A DNA stretch of 64,000 bases from an uncultured Bacteroidales bacterium (GTDB lineage: Bacteria > Bacteroidota > Bacteroidia > Bacteroidales > UBA932): NCBI GenBank assembly GCA_905233275.1, contig CAJODR010000001.1, positions 21,329-85,328 on the forward strand. The letters are read 5' to 3'. Positions 55,703-64,000 of the stretch are shown in pieces (the stretch's first letter is position 1; each line of letters opens with the position of its first letter). Under the pieces are notes generated by a model. The model was not told the origin of the DNA. It made no database searches and saw only the letters and a program-made list of their open reading frames with translations. The translations under genes and the position numbers were made by a program.

Positions 55703-57124
55703 TTATTCCGCGAAAGCGTAGCTGTATCCGGCCACCTTGTCCCATTCGCCTCTAGTGAAGTCGGGGACTTCGACGGGACGGTTGCCGTTCTCGATGGAGA
55801 TGCGGGAGAGCTCTACGAGGCAGCACCATTCGGCGAGGTCATAGACGTCCATGTCGAGCGGGAGACCGTTGTGGAGGCAGTACACGAGGCGGTAGTCCAT
55901 GATGAAGTCCATTCCGCCGTGGCCGCCGATGGTCTTTGCGAGTGCCTCCAGCTCGGGGGTGTTGACCGGATTGCGGTGCTGTTCGAGGAGAGCGTCGAGT
56001 TCTGCTCCCTTGATGATCTTCTCGCCGCCGAGATTGTCATAGTTGACATTCTCCGCGCCTTCTTCGCGGAGGCAGACAATCTCAATGGGATACTTGCCTG
56101 CATAGCCGTCGGTGCCGACCAGCTGGTACATGCGGTCGTAGGGGCGGGGAGTCATGACATCATGCTCGATAAGCATGGTCTTGCCCTTTTCGGTGCGGAT
56201 GATTGTCGAGGTCTCGTCGCCGTTCTTGAATTCGGGGCAATCCCTGCCGGTTTTTGCCTTGACGTGCTTGGGGCCGTTGAAAGGATCGGTGTCCATCGAC
56301 ACGAGGGTGGTCATGCGATCGCCACGATGGATATTGAGGGCCTGGCAGATGGGGCCGATGCCGTGGGTCGGATAGACGTCGCCGCGGGTTACTTCGTTGA
56401 AATTCATTCGCCAATTGTTCCAGTATTCGTCCCAGAAGGGGTCGAGATTGTGGATATAGGCGCCTTCAGCGTGGATGATTTCGCCAAGGGCTCCGCTTTG
56501 GGCCAGGGTGAGGGCGGACATTTCGAAGAAGTCGTAGACGCAGTTCTCGAGCATCATGCAGTGCTTGCGGGTGCGCTCAGAGGTATTGATGAGGTCCCAA
56601 ATGTCCTTGAGAGAGGCGGCGGCGGGCACTTCGACGGCGACGTGTTTGCCCTGCTCCATGGCGTAGAGGGACATCGGCACGTGATTGAGCCAGTCGGTGC
56701 AGATATAGATAAGGTCGATGTCGTCACGTTCGCAGACCTTCTTCCAGCTGTCCTCGCCGACGTAAGTGTCTGCTTCCGGGAAGCCCCGTTTGAGGAGCGT
56801 AGCGTTGCACCAGTCGACATTCTCCTGGAGCAGGTCGCAGACAGCCTTGATCTCCACGCCGGGAAGATAGGTAAAGCGGTATACGGCGTCACTGCCTCTC
56901 ATTCCGACTCCGATAAAGCCGATGCGGATGTTCTCAATCGGCTCTGCAGTCATTCCCAGGGCACTTTTCTGTCCTGCGGGACGTTCGGGGACGGCGGTCT
57001 TGAGGATACCGTTTTCTTCGGTGATTTCTACTGATGCGGGTGCGAATGTGGCCTTTTTCGGGGCCTCCTTGCATGCGCCGATGGCGAATATGGCCGCGAG
57101 GGCGATGATTACTCTGATTCTCAT
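55703..57124 (-). CDS. Gfo/Idh/MocA-type GH109 glycosidase (alpha-N-acetylgalactosaminidase-like) lipoprotein
   Basis: NAD-binding IGFIGVGMRGSDAVYRF; YICTDWLNHVPMSLYAMEQGKHVAVEVPAA; HGGMDFIMDYRL; lipobox. Confidence 0.9.
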   Translation of the reverse strand: MRIRVIIALAAIFAIGACKEAPKKATFAPASVEITEENGILKTAVPERPAGQKSALGMTAEPIENIRIGFIGVGMRGSDAVYRFTYLPGVEIKAVCDLLQENVDWCNATLLKRGFPEADTYVGEDSWKKVCERDDIDLIYICTDWLNHVPMSLYAMEQGKHVAVEVPAAASLKDIWDLINTSERTRKHCMMLENCVYDFFEMSALTLAQSGALGEIIHAEGAYIHNLDPFWDEYWNNWRMNFNEVTRGDVYPTHGIGPICQALNIHRGDRMTTLVSMDTDPFNGPKHVKAKTGRDCPEFKNGDETSTIIRTEKGKTMLIEHDVMTPRPYDRMYQLVGTDGYAGKYPIEIVCLREEGAENVNYDNLGGEKIIKGAELDALLEQHRNPVNTPELEALAKTIGGHGGMDFIMDYRLVYCLHNGLPLDMDVYDLAEWCCLVELSRISIENGNRPVEVPDFTRGEWDKVAGYSYAFAE

Positions 57125-58215
57125 ATACTGTGCTTTTTGATGAATTCCTGCATTGCGGGCACCTTGCTCATCGCCGCGTGGAAGAGGGCGACCTGGTTGC
57201 GCGTGCGGACCAGATTGTGCTCCGGATACTTGATCTTATAATATGTATCGCCGTTGATGTAGTCCGCAAAGAACCGGACCGCCTGCATGTAAGGGAAGAG
57301 GCACGCGGCGTAGGGGAGATTGTCCCTCTCCACGGGAGTGAGGAATGTCGCGGACTCCAGATAGCCACGGGCGAATGCCTCGAAAATATCCATCTTGAAA
57401 TCCACCTTTTCGATCGCCGGATTGTCTTCGGCTACCGTATTGGCCGCCGTGCGGAGGAAATCGCCGAAATCGGAGAAGACGAATGACGGCATCAGCGTAT
57501 CCAGATCGATCACACAAAGAATATTGCCGTCTTTGTCGAACATCATGTTGTTGACCTTTGTATCGCAGTGGCAGATGCGCTTGGGAAGTATGCCCTCGCG
57601 GTACATCCTTTCCGCTTTGCACATCTCCTCTTCGTAGGGAAGAAGGTCACTGAGGATATCCTGGACCTCTTTTTCTGCCATTCTGCCCACCTTGTCTTCA
57701 GCCACGGCCTCCCTCAGCTGACGTGCCCTGAGCTCCATGTTGTGGAAGTCCGGAATCGTCTCCCCGAGCGTGTCGGGAATGTCCGCGAGCATCGCCTCGA
57801 AAGCGCCGAAAGCCTTTCCTGCATAGTAGGAATACTCGGGATTGACCGTCTCGTATGTGAATGCGTCCTTGATGAACACCGAGACTCTCCAGAAAGTCTC
57901 TCCGTCCGTCCAGTAGGTCTTGCCGGTAGCCTTTTCGGGAACAAAGCGGAGGACCTTGCGGTCGATGTCGGTTTCTCCGGCCGCAATGAGTTTGCGGCGA
58001 ATATGCTCCGTGGCGCAGTCAATATTGTGCTGCAGCAGCTCCACGTCCTTGAAAATGGCATTGTTGACCCTCTGCAGGACATAGTCGTCGGGTCCGTCAG
58101 TCTTGATTTTGAGGGTGTCGTTGATCAGACCGTTGCCCAGAGGCTTGATGTCAAGGATGTTTCCTTTGATGTCGAATTTGAGGGCGATTTCCCTCAGATC
58201 CTGTGGTGTTTTCAT
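57121..58215 (-). CDS. APH-family phosphotransferase, N-acetylhexosamine 1-kinase-like
   Basis: ICHCDTKVNNMMFDKDGNILCVIDLDTLMPSFVFSDFGDFLR; ATGA overlap with GH109 gene. Confidence 0.82.
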   Translation of the reverse strand: MKTPQDLREIALKFDIKGNILDIKPLGNGLINDTLKIKTDGPDDYVLQRVNNAIFKDVELLQHNIDCATEHIRRKLIAAGETDIDRKVLRFVPEKATGKTYWTDGETFWRVSVFIKDAFTYETVNPEYSYYAGKAFGAFEAMLADIPDTLGETIPDFHNMELRARQLREAVAEDKVGRMAEKEVQDILSDLLPYEEEMCKAERMYREGILPKRICHCDTKVNNMMFDKDGNILCVIDLDTLMPSFVFSDFGDFLRTAANTVAEDNPAIEKVDFKMDIFEAFARGYLESATFLTPVERDNLPYAACLFPYMQAVRFFADYINGDTYYKIKYPEHNLVRTRNQVALFHAAMSKVPAMQEFIKKHSI

Positions 58216-58317
58216 TGTGCGATTAGTGTAATTCCTTGCAAAAATACGAAGAATCAGTGAATAATCCGAAAAAACTTATTAACTTTGCCTTCCCGTTTGA
58301 CACGGGACCCAATCTTC

Positions 58318-58395
58318 AGGGGTGTAGCTCAGCTGGTTTAGAGCGCTTCAGTCACATTGAAGAGGTCATCGGTTCGAACCCGATCATCCCTACCA
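58318..58395 (+). tRNA. tRNA-Val (anticodon CAC), 3' CCA encoded
   Basis: Full cloverleaf by eye: AGGGGTG/CATCCCT acceptor, GCTC/GAGC D stem, CTTCA-gtCACat-TGAAG anticodon arm, ATCGG-TTCGAAC-CCGAT T arm. Confidence 0.88.
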
Positions 58396-58399
58396 CAAA

Positions 58400-58432
58400 A
58401 ACTGCCGGTCAATTTCCCGACCGGCAGTTTTT
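58400..58432 (+). terminator. Rho-independent terminator after tRNA
   Basis: CTGCCGGTC-aatttccc-GACCGGCAG followed by TTTTT. Confidence 0.9.
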
Positions 58433-58461
58433 GCTCTCTCCCCGGGGCACGTCTCCCAAAG

Positions 58462-59967
58462 TCACGGTAATAATTCGGAAATATCAACCACCTGGAATGT
58501 CATGTTCCCCACGGACGATTCGTAAAGAATCCCGACGTGGGACTTGTCCACCATTGTGAGACAGGAGTAGCCCCAGCCGTAGCCTTCGTCAAGAAGGACC
58601 GAGGATGGCCAGGTCTTGCCGCCGTCAAAGCTGGCCCTGATGGTGATATTGTTGCGGTCACTCGGCGATGCGGGATTTGAAAACAGGACCAAATCCCGGC
58701 CCAGAGCATTGTCGGCTGCATTTACGTGGATGATAGATCCCATGCAGACGGGATCCGGGAGTACGCCGTCACAGTCGTACGGGTCCCAGGTCTTTCCCAG
58801 ATTTTCAGTCACATACATCGCGCGGGCCTTGCCGCGGTTGTCGCGTATGGCAAGAAGGAGTTTGCCCGGGGCGATTTCGGCCACCTGGCTCTCCGTAGTG
58901 TTGATTTTGGCATAGTTGTACACATTCCAGGTCTTGCCGCGGTCCATGCTGTACATTATTCCCGCCGCGGGAGTGCGGTCAGGCTCCTGGTGCTGGAATG
59001 GAACGACGAGAGTGCCGTCGGCCATTGTAATCCCCCGTCCGGGGCCCTGAAAGGTGAAATTCCACGCCTCCTGCTTGATCTGGCGTGTCAGATTCTCCGG
59101 TTCCGACCACGTGAGGCCGTCATCGGTGGAGCGCGCCATCATCAGCTGCGGGGTGCAGCCAATCTCAAATCCGTCCTTCGCATTCCACCATGCCGTGCCG
59201 ATATCCCCATTCACCCAAGCGGCGAACAGCAGCAAATCCCCCGTCACCTCGTCCACGAGAATGCACGGGTCGCCGATACCGTTGAATTCCTGCCCGAGAC
59301 CGCCGTATTCGCCCATATCCATCGCAACGATCATCGGTCCCCAGGTCCTTCCTCCGTCAGTCGAACGCATCACGCCCACGTCTATATCCCCCTGAAGATC
59401 AGCAGAATTCCTTCGGCGAATGTCAAATGATCCCACCAGCGTCCCCTTCTTCGTCGTCACAAGCCCCGGAATGCGGTAGCTGTTGACCCCGTCATCCCCG
59501 AACGTGCGGATGACCAGCGCCCCATGGTGCAGCGCATTATCCTCATCTACCACCGTGAGCTTCTTCCCTCCCACTTTTATCTTGCTCACACTGATTGCCA
59601 CCGGCGAATACAAATCCAGATTCCCCCCAAGTCGAATGGCAACATTCACACCGCCCCCTTGCTCTACATTTTTGAAAACAACCTTGCCTTTCGGTCCCGG
59701 TTCAGCCGTCGCCAGCACAGTCTCCCCAGCGTACAGATACGCACTCTCTAACACTTGGGTATCAAGTCCTTTCACATCGAGCTGCAACTCATCGACAATC
59801 CCCGCAGGGAGTGCGATACTCATCACAAGATTATCCCCCCTCACCATCGGAATCTGCACATGATTCACCGTCGCCGCTTGGCTCCGGTCCTCAGCAATCC
59901 TTTTAGACGAAGAACAACCAGCCACCGCCAACACAGCAGCAATAAAGAGAGGAAATAATGGCTTCAT
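58462..59967 (-). CDS. Exo-alpha-sialidase (GH33-like, BNR/Asp-box repeats), lipoprotein
   Basis: NSYRIPGLVTTKKGTLVGSFDIRRRN; Asp-boxes RSTDGGRTWGPM, RSTDDGLTWSEP, SMDRGKTWNVY, SFDGGKTWPS; lipobox VAGCSSSKR. Confidence 0.95.
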   Translation of the reverse strand: MKPLFPLFIAAVLAVAGCSSSKRIAEDRSQAATVNHVQIPMVRGDNLVMSIALPAGIVDELQLDVKGLDTQVLESAYLYAGETVLATAEPGPKGKVVFKNVEQGGGVNVAIRLGGNLDLYSPVAISVSKIKVGGKKLTVVDEDNALHHGALVIRTFGDDGVNSYRIPGLVTTKKGTLVGSFDIRRRNSADLQGDIDVGVMRSTDGGRTWGPMIVAMDMGEYGGLGQEFNGIGDPCILVDEVTGDLLLFAAWVNGDIGTAWWNAKDGFEIGCTPQLMMARSTDDGLTWSEPENLTRQIKQEAWNFTFQGPGRGITMADGTLVVPFQHQEPDRTPAAGIMYSMDRGKTWNVYNYAKINTTESQVAEIAPGKLLLAIRDNRGKARAMYVTENLGKTWDPYDCDGVLPDPVCMGSIIHVNAADNALGRDLVLFSNPASPSDRNNITIRASFDGGKTWPSSVLLDEGYGWGYSCLTMVDKSHVGILYESSVGNMTFQVVDISELLP

Positions 59968-59987
59968 ATTAATATATGGGTTAGGGA

Positions 59988-60536
59988 CTACAGTGATTCG
60001 ACGGCTTCGCCTTTTTCGTTGAAGACGCCGCCGCGGTAGCTGCCGGTGCCGGGGACGCGGTAGAGGAGGAGCTCGCGGCCGGAGCCGAAATCGCCGGTGG
60101 CCTTGGTGACGTCAATGCGGACGAAGCGGACCTGGGCGCCGCCGAAGTCGAAGGACTTGGCGGAAGGGTCGCGTGTCCAGGAGAATGCTGCCGGCTCGGT
60201 CCATGTCTTGCCGTCGGCGCTCCAGGAGACTTCTACTTCCAGATTGCCGTTACGTTCTGATATGCAGCAATTTACTCCTTCCAGATTGCTGATCATCACA
60301 TCGTTGCACTCTTTCATCTTGATGGACACCTCTGTGCGATAAGCGGGCTTTGCCGTCGCCAGATATTTCCCTTTCCCGACCACCGAAAGCGCCCTTGATT
60401 GTGTCATTTGACGAATGCGCGCGTAGACCGACCCTATGGGAATGTCACCGAATGCGTCCATAAAATCCTTTACGGAAAGAATGTCATCCCGTTCCAGAAG
60501 TGCTGCCAGCAGTTGATCGTCCTTTGGGTACTTCAT
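59988..60536 (-). CDS. Small protein: N-terminal winged-helix-like region fused to F5/8 type C-like tail
   Basis: DILSVKDFMDAFGDIPIGSVYARIRQMTQSRALSVVGKGKYLAT then SWSADGKTWTEPAAFSWTRDPSAKSFDFGGAQVRFVRIDVTKATGDFGSGRELLLYRVPG. Confidence 0.7.
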   Translation of the reverse strand: MKYPKDDQLLAALLERDDILSVKDFMDAFGDIPIGSVYARIRQMTQSRALSVVGKGKYLATAKPAYRTEVSIKMKECNDVMISNLEGVNCCISERNGNLEVEVSWSADGKTWTEPAAFSWTRDPSAKSFDFGGAQVRFVRIDVTKATGDFGSGRELLLYRVPGTGSYRGGVFNEKGEAVESL

Positions 60537-60617
60537 CTCAACTTTTTTTGCAAAAATAATTATAAATCGGCAAAAATATTTTGTTTTTGCCGATTTATAC
60601 AAATTCTTTCTCTGCTC

Positions 60618-62063
60618 TTATTCCCCTTTCAGCAGCGGGAAGTCCGGATTCGGGATGTGGGCTTCGGACATGAGGCGGAGGAGGCGCTGGGCGATGTCGG
60701 GGCGGGAGGAGAAGAGGTCGGTGGTTTCGGCGGGGTCTTCGTCGAGATTGTAGAGCTCGTAGACGGGATTATCGGAGCGGATGCCGAGGTGGACGAGTTT
60801 CCACGGGCCTTCGCGGACTGCCTGGCGGCCGCCGGCTTCCTGGAATTCGAAGTAGAGATAATCGTGCTCTTTCTGCCCGTCGCGGCCTTCGAGGAGGGGG
60901 AGAATGCTGACGCCGTCGAGCCCGGAAGGGGAGACCTTGCCGGTCAGTTCGCGGAAAGTGGGCATGAGGTCCCAGAACGTGCAGACAAAGTCGGTCTCAC
61001 TCCCTGCGGCGACATGCCCGGGCCAGACGACGATCATCGGGACTCGGATGCCGCCTTCGTAGACATCGCGCTTGTAGCCCCTCCAGGGGCCGTTGCTGTC
61101 GAAGAAGTCAGGATCGGCACCGCCTTCGAGATGCGGCCCGTTGTCGCTGGAGAAAATAATAATGGTATTGTCCAGCACCCCTTCTTCCTTCAGCGTCCGG
61201 ACAATGTCGCTGACGTACCGGTCGAGCCGCGTCACCATCGCGGCGAATGTCGCATGCGGATACTCCTGCGAGCAATAACCACCCTTGCGGAACCATGGCC
61301 CGTCATCGACCCCGTAGAACGGCGTTTCCGGATAGCGCCCCCGGAATCCCTGGATAATATCGTCCTCAGGCACAATTAGTTCCGCGTGCGGAATCGTGGT
61401 TGGATACCACATGAAGAACGGCTTCTCGCTCCTTGCCGCCTGGCGAATAAACTTGAGCGCCTCCCCGTGGATGAGGTCCGGTGCGTATGTGCCTTCGCCG
61501 TAAGGCACCTCGTCGGTATTGTCCGTCAGGACGAACTTTTCGCTGTCGCTCCAGAGGTGGTCGGGGTAGTAGCTATGGGCGAGCAACTGGCAGTTGTAGC
61601 CGAAGAACCGCCCGACGCCCTGTGCCGCCGGATCGCCAGTCGTGCCGACGAATCCGAGTCCCCATTTGCCGAAGGCTCCGGTAGTATAACCAGCTTCGGA
61701 GAGGTCGTGGAATATGGTCTCGGCGCCCTCCGGCAGCGGAAACTGGCCCTCCGGGTCGAGCTCCACGTTGCCCCTTATCGCCGTGTGGCCGCTGTGGGTG
61801 CCGGTGATGAGGCAGCTCCGCGACGGTGCGCTGACGGTGGTCCCGGAGTAGCACTGCGTGAAGCGCATTCCCGCGGCCGCGAGCGAATCGATAGCAGGCG
61901 TAGTAAACCGCTGCTGTCCGTAGCAGCTCAAGTCACCCCATCCGAGGTCGTCGGCGAGGATAAACACGATATTCGGCTGCTGCTGAATAGTTTTGGCGGC
62001 CGGAGCACAAGCTGCGAGGAGCCCTCCGGCGGAGGCGATGGCTAAGTTCGGAAGATGTTTCAT
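60618..62063 (-). CDS. Sulfatase (S-type, SAPSR active-site motif), lipoprotein
   Basis: PNIVFILADDLGWGDLSCYG; TTVSAPSRSCLITGTHSGHTAIRGN; IIIFSSDNGPHLEGG. Confidence 0.94.
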   Translation of the reverse strand: MKHLPNLAIASAGGLLAACAPAAKTIQQQPNIVFILADDLGWGDLSCYGQQRFTTPAIDSLAAAGMRFTQCYSGTTVSAPSRSCLITGTHSGHTAIRGNVELDPEGQFPLPEGAETIFHDLSEAGYTTGAFGKWGLGFVGTTGDPAAQGVGRFFGYNCQLLAHSYYPDHLWSDSEKFVLTDNTDEVPYGEGTYAPDLIHGEALKFIRQAARSEKPFFMWYPTTIPHAELIVPEDDIIQGFRGRYPETPFYGVDDGPWFRKGGYCSQEYPHATFAAMVTRLDRYVSDIVRTLKEEGVLDNTIIIFSSDNGPHLEGGADPDFFDSNGPWRGYKRDVYEGGIRVPMIVVWPGHVAAGSETDFVCTFWDLMPTFRELTGKVSPSGLDGVSILPLLEGRDGQKEHDYLYFEFQEAGGRQAVREGPWKLVHLGIRSDNPVYELYNLDEDPAETTDLFSSRPDIAQRLLRLMSEAHIPNPDFPLLKGE

Positions 62064-62124
62064 TTGAGGGATAAGGCGTACAAATTTCGTGCCCCGCTCG
62101 GGATTTTTTATTACCTTTGTCAAC

Positions 62125-62739
62125 GTGGCAACGATAGTTATCATACTCCTGACAGCTGCGGTGAGCGTATTCGCCTTTTACGGCGGCCTGGACATCCATG
62201 GCCTCAAGTTCAACGCGTATGCCATCTGGCACCGCAGGCAGTGGTACAGGATGCTCACATACGGCCTCGTGCACGGCGGTTGGGGGCACCTGATCTTCAA
62301 TATGCTGACGCTGTGGTTTTTCGGTCCGCTGGTGGAGGACGGGTTCGCGGCGCTTTTCGGCGAGGTAGGGGGGCCGATAGTATTCGCCTCAATGTATGTG
62401 AGTGCGCTCGCGGTGTCGACGGTTGGGGACCTCCTCAAGTACCGTAACGACCCGTATTACAACGCAGTAGGTGCCTCCGGGGCGGTGTCGGCCGTGCTTT
62501 TCGCCGCCATTCTCTTCCAGCCGAGAATGGGGATATTCATCATGTTCATTCCGATTCCGGTGCCGGCGTGGCTGTTCGCTCCGCTATATCTGGTCTACTG
62601 CGTCTACATGGCCCGGCGCAATGTCGACAACATCGGCCACAGCGCCCACTTCTGGGGTGCCGTCTACGGGCTTGTATTCCCGATTTTGTGTTATCCGGGC
62701 ATAGTCACCTGGTGCCTCAGTCAGCTTCATCTGCTATGA
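62125..62739 (+). CDS. Rhomboid family intramembrane serine protease (probable GTG start)
   Basis: GWGHLIFNMLTLWFFG; catalytic NAVGASGAVSAVLFA; HSAHFWGAVYG. Confidence 0.9.
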   Translation: MATIVIILLTAAVSVFAFYGGLDIHGLKFNAYAIWHRRQWYRMLTYGLVHGGWGHLIFNMLTLWFFGPLVEDGFAALFGEVGGPIVFASMYVSALAVSTVGDLLKYRNDPYYNAVGASGAVSAVLFAAILFQPRMGIFIMFIPIPVPAWLFAPLYLVYCVYMARRNVDNIGHSAHFWGAVYGLVFPILCYPGIVTWCLSQLHLL

Positions 62740-64000
62740 AACGCTTCCTCCTTCTTCTCATTCTGATCCCCAGTCTGGCGCTTTCGCAGAATCCGATCAT
62801 CCCCGGCTTCCACCCCGATCCCTCCATCGTGCGCGTAGGCGAATATTATTATATAGTCAACTCCTCCTTCCAATACTTTCCCGGAGTGCCGATCCACCGA
62901 AGCTCCGACCTCCGTCACTGGGAGCTCATCGGAAACGTTTTGGATCGCGACAGCCAGCTTCCTCTCGGCAGCGCCAATTCCTGGCAGGGAATATTCGCCC
63001 CCACGATCCGTTACAATGACGGCATATATTACATGGTCACGACCAATGTCTCCGTCGGCCGCAACTTCTTCGTCACCGCGACAGATCCCGCCGGCCCCTG
63101 GTCCGAACCAATCTGGCTCGATCAGGGCGGAATCGATCCGTCATTCTATTTTGAAGGTGGCCGCTGCTATCTCGTGTCCAATCCGGACAATTCAATCACG
63201 CTTTGCGAAATCGATCCTTCTTCCGGACGTCAACTTTCGCCTTCAAAAGTCATCTGGAGAGGCACCGGCGGCCGTTATCCGGAAGGTCCCCATATCTATC
63301 ACAAAGACGGCTGGTACTATCTCCTGATATCAGAAGGTGGCACTGAAATGGCTCACAGCCTCACCATTGCCCGCAGCCGCAACATCGACGGCCCCTACAA
63401 GCCGGGTCCGTCCAATCCCATCCTCACCCACTGCAGTCTCGCGGCGCAGGACAGTCCCATCCAGGGCACCGGCCACGGCGACTTCGTCCAGTCCCCGGAC
63501 GGCTCTTGGCACGTGGTATTCCTCGCCTTCCGCCGCTTCGGCGGTGACTACCACCACCTCGGCCGCGAAACCTTCATCGCTCCCGTCACCTGGCTCTCCG
63601 GCTGGCCCGTCATCAACGACGGCCACCCCATCGCGCTCGACCTCACCGCCACGCCCGTCACAACTGTTTCCACGCCACCCTTTACCGGTCCCGAGTGGGT
63701 CCACATCCAGAACCCGGAGCGCGACAACTACACTCGCATCGGGAGCGCCCTTGTGCTTCGCGGCAACGGCTCGTCCCTTACCACCGGCCAGCACCCGACC
63801 TACCTCGGCCGCCGCCAGGAGGGCCCCGACATCTGTCTCGACGCCACCCTCACCGCCCTCACTGACAGCACCGTCGCCGGCATCACCGTTTACCAAATCG
63901 ACGGCGGCCACCTCGACCTCGGCTTCGGGTCCGACACCACCCTCACCCTCCGCTATCAACTCAAAAGCATCAACCACCTCGCCGCCTCCCGCCCCCTCCA
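62736..64000 (+). CDS. Glycoside hydrolase family 43 protein, partial (runs off window end)
   Basis: Translation NPIIPGFHPDPSIVRVGEYYYIVNSSFQYFPGVPIHRSSDLRHWELIGNVLDR; SWQGIFAPTIRYNDGIYYMVTT; ATGA overlap with rhomboid gene; absent from ORF track because no stop in window. Confidence 0.92.
   Translation, partial: MKRFLLLLILIPSLALSQNPIIPGFHPDPSIVRVGEYYYIVNSSFQYFPGVPIHRSSDLRHWELIGNVLDRDSQLPLGSANSWQGIFAPTIRYNDGIYYMVTTNVSVGRNFFVTATDPAGPWSEPIWLDQGGIDPSFYFEGGRCYLVSNPDNSITLCEIDPSSGRQLSPSKVIWRGTGGRYPEGPHIYHKDGWYYLLISEGGTEMAHSLTIARSRNIDGPYKPGPSNPILTHCSLAAQDSPIQGTGHGDFVQSPDGSWHVVFLAFRRFGGDYHHLGRETFIAPVTWLSGWPVINDGHPIALDLTATPVTTVSTPPFTGPEWVHIQNPERDNYTRIGSALVLRGNGSSLTTGQHPTYLGRRQEGPDICLDATLTALTDSTVAGITVYQIDGGHLDLGFGSDTTLTLRYQLKSINHLAASRPL

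Noticed and set aside
55871-57034. 387-aa ORF on the + strand
   Set aside because: Antisense of the GH109 gene, whose translation has clear family motifs.
57121-57124. ORF overlap as possible frameshift between GH109 and kinase genes
   Set aside because: A simple ATGA start/stop overlap, as also seen at mreC/mreD, 16794 and 62736.
60399-61379. 326-aa ORF on the + strand
   Set aside because: Antisense of the sulfatase gene; no motif support.

Overview
This 64 kb window is high-GC chromosomal DNA from a Bacteroidota (Bacteroidales-like) organism. The lineage call rests on the TAnnTTTG-type -7 promoter boxes, BACON-domain lipoproteins, Oar-like TonB receptors, GH109, and a sulfatase of the S-type. 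Most of it is housekeeping: mreBCD, ispD, topA, PBP1A, ddl, prmC, hemW, frr, dusB, lpxK, pyrH, pfkA, rplM-rpsI-rpsB-tsf, smpB, miaA, metK. The best candidate for an undescribed system is the six- to seven-gene block at 40.7-55.6 kb. It has two SusD-less TonB-dependent receptors, three lipoproteins built from BACON and OB-fold-like repeats (one with four tandem ~140-aa repeats), a BACON + NUC-type DNA/RNA non-specific endonuclease, and a secreted endonuclease/exonuclease/phosphatase. I read it as a surface apparatus for capturing, cutting and importing nucleic acid. A host-glycan block follows (GH109 + hexosamine-kinase-like, tRNA-Val, sialidase, sulfatase, GH43). Noncoding structure worth checking includes a dispersed REP-like repeat with one copy read in-frame inside prmC, a foldback element, a tandemly duplicated -7 promoter, BIME-like palindromes beside an IS/MITE relic, and structured leaders before rplM and rpsB. 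All calls come from reading the sequence and translations; no database search was run.
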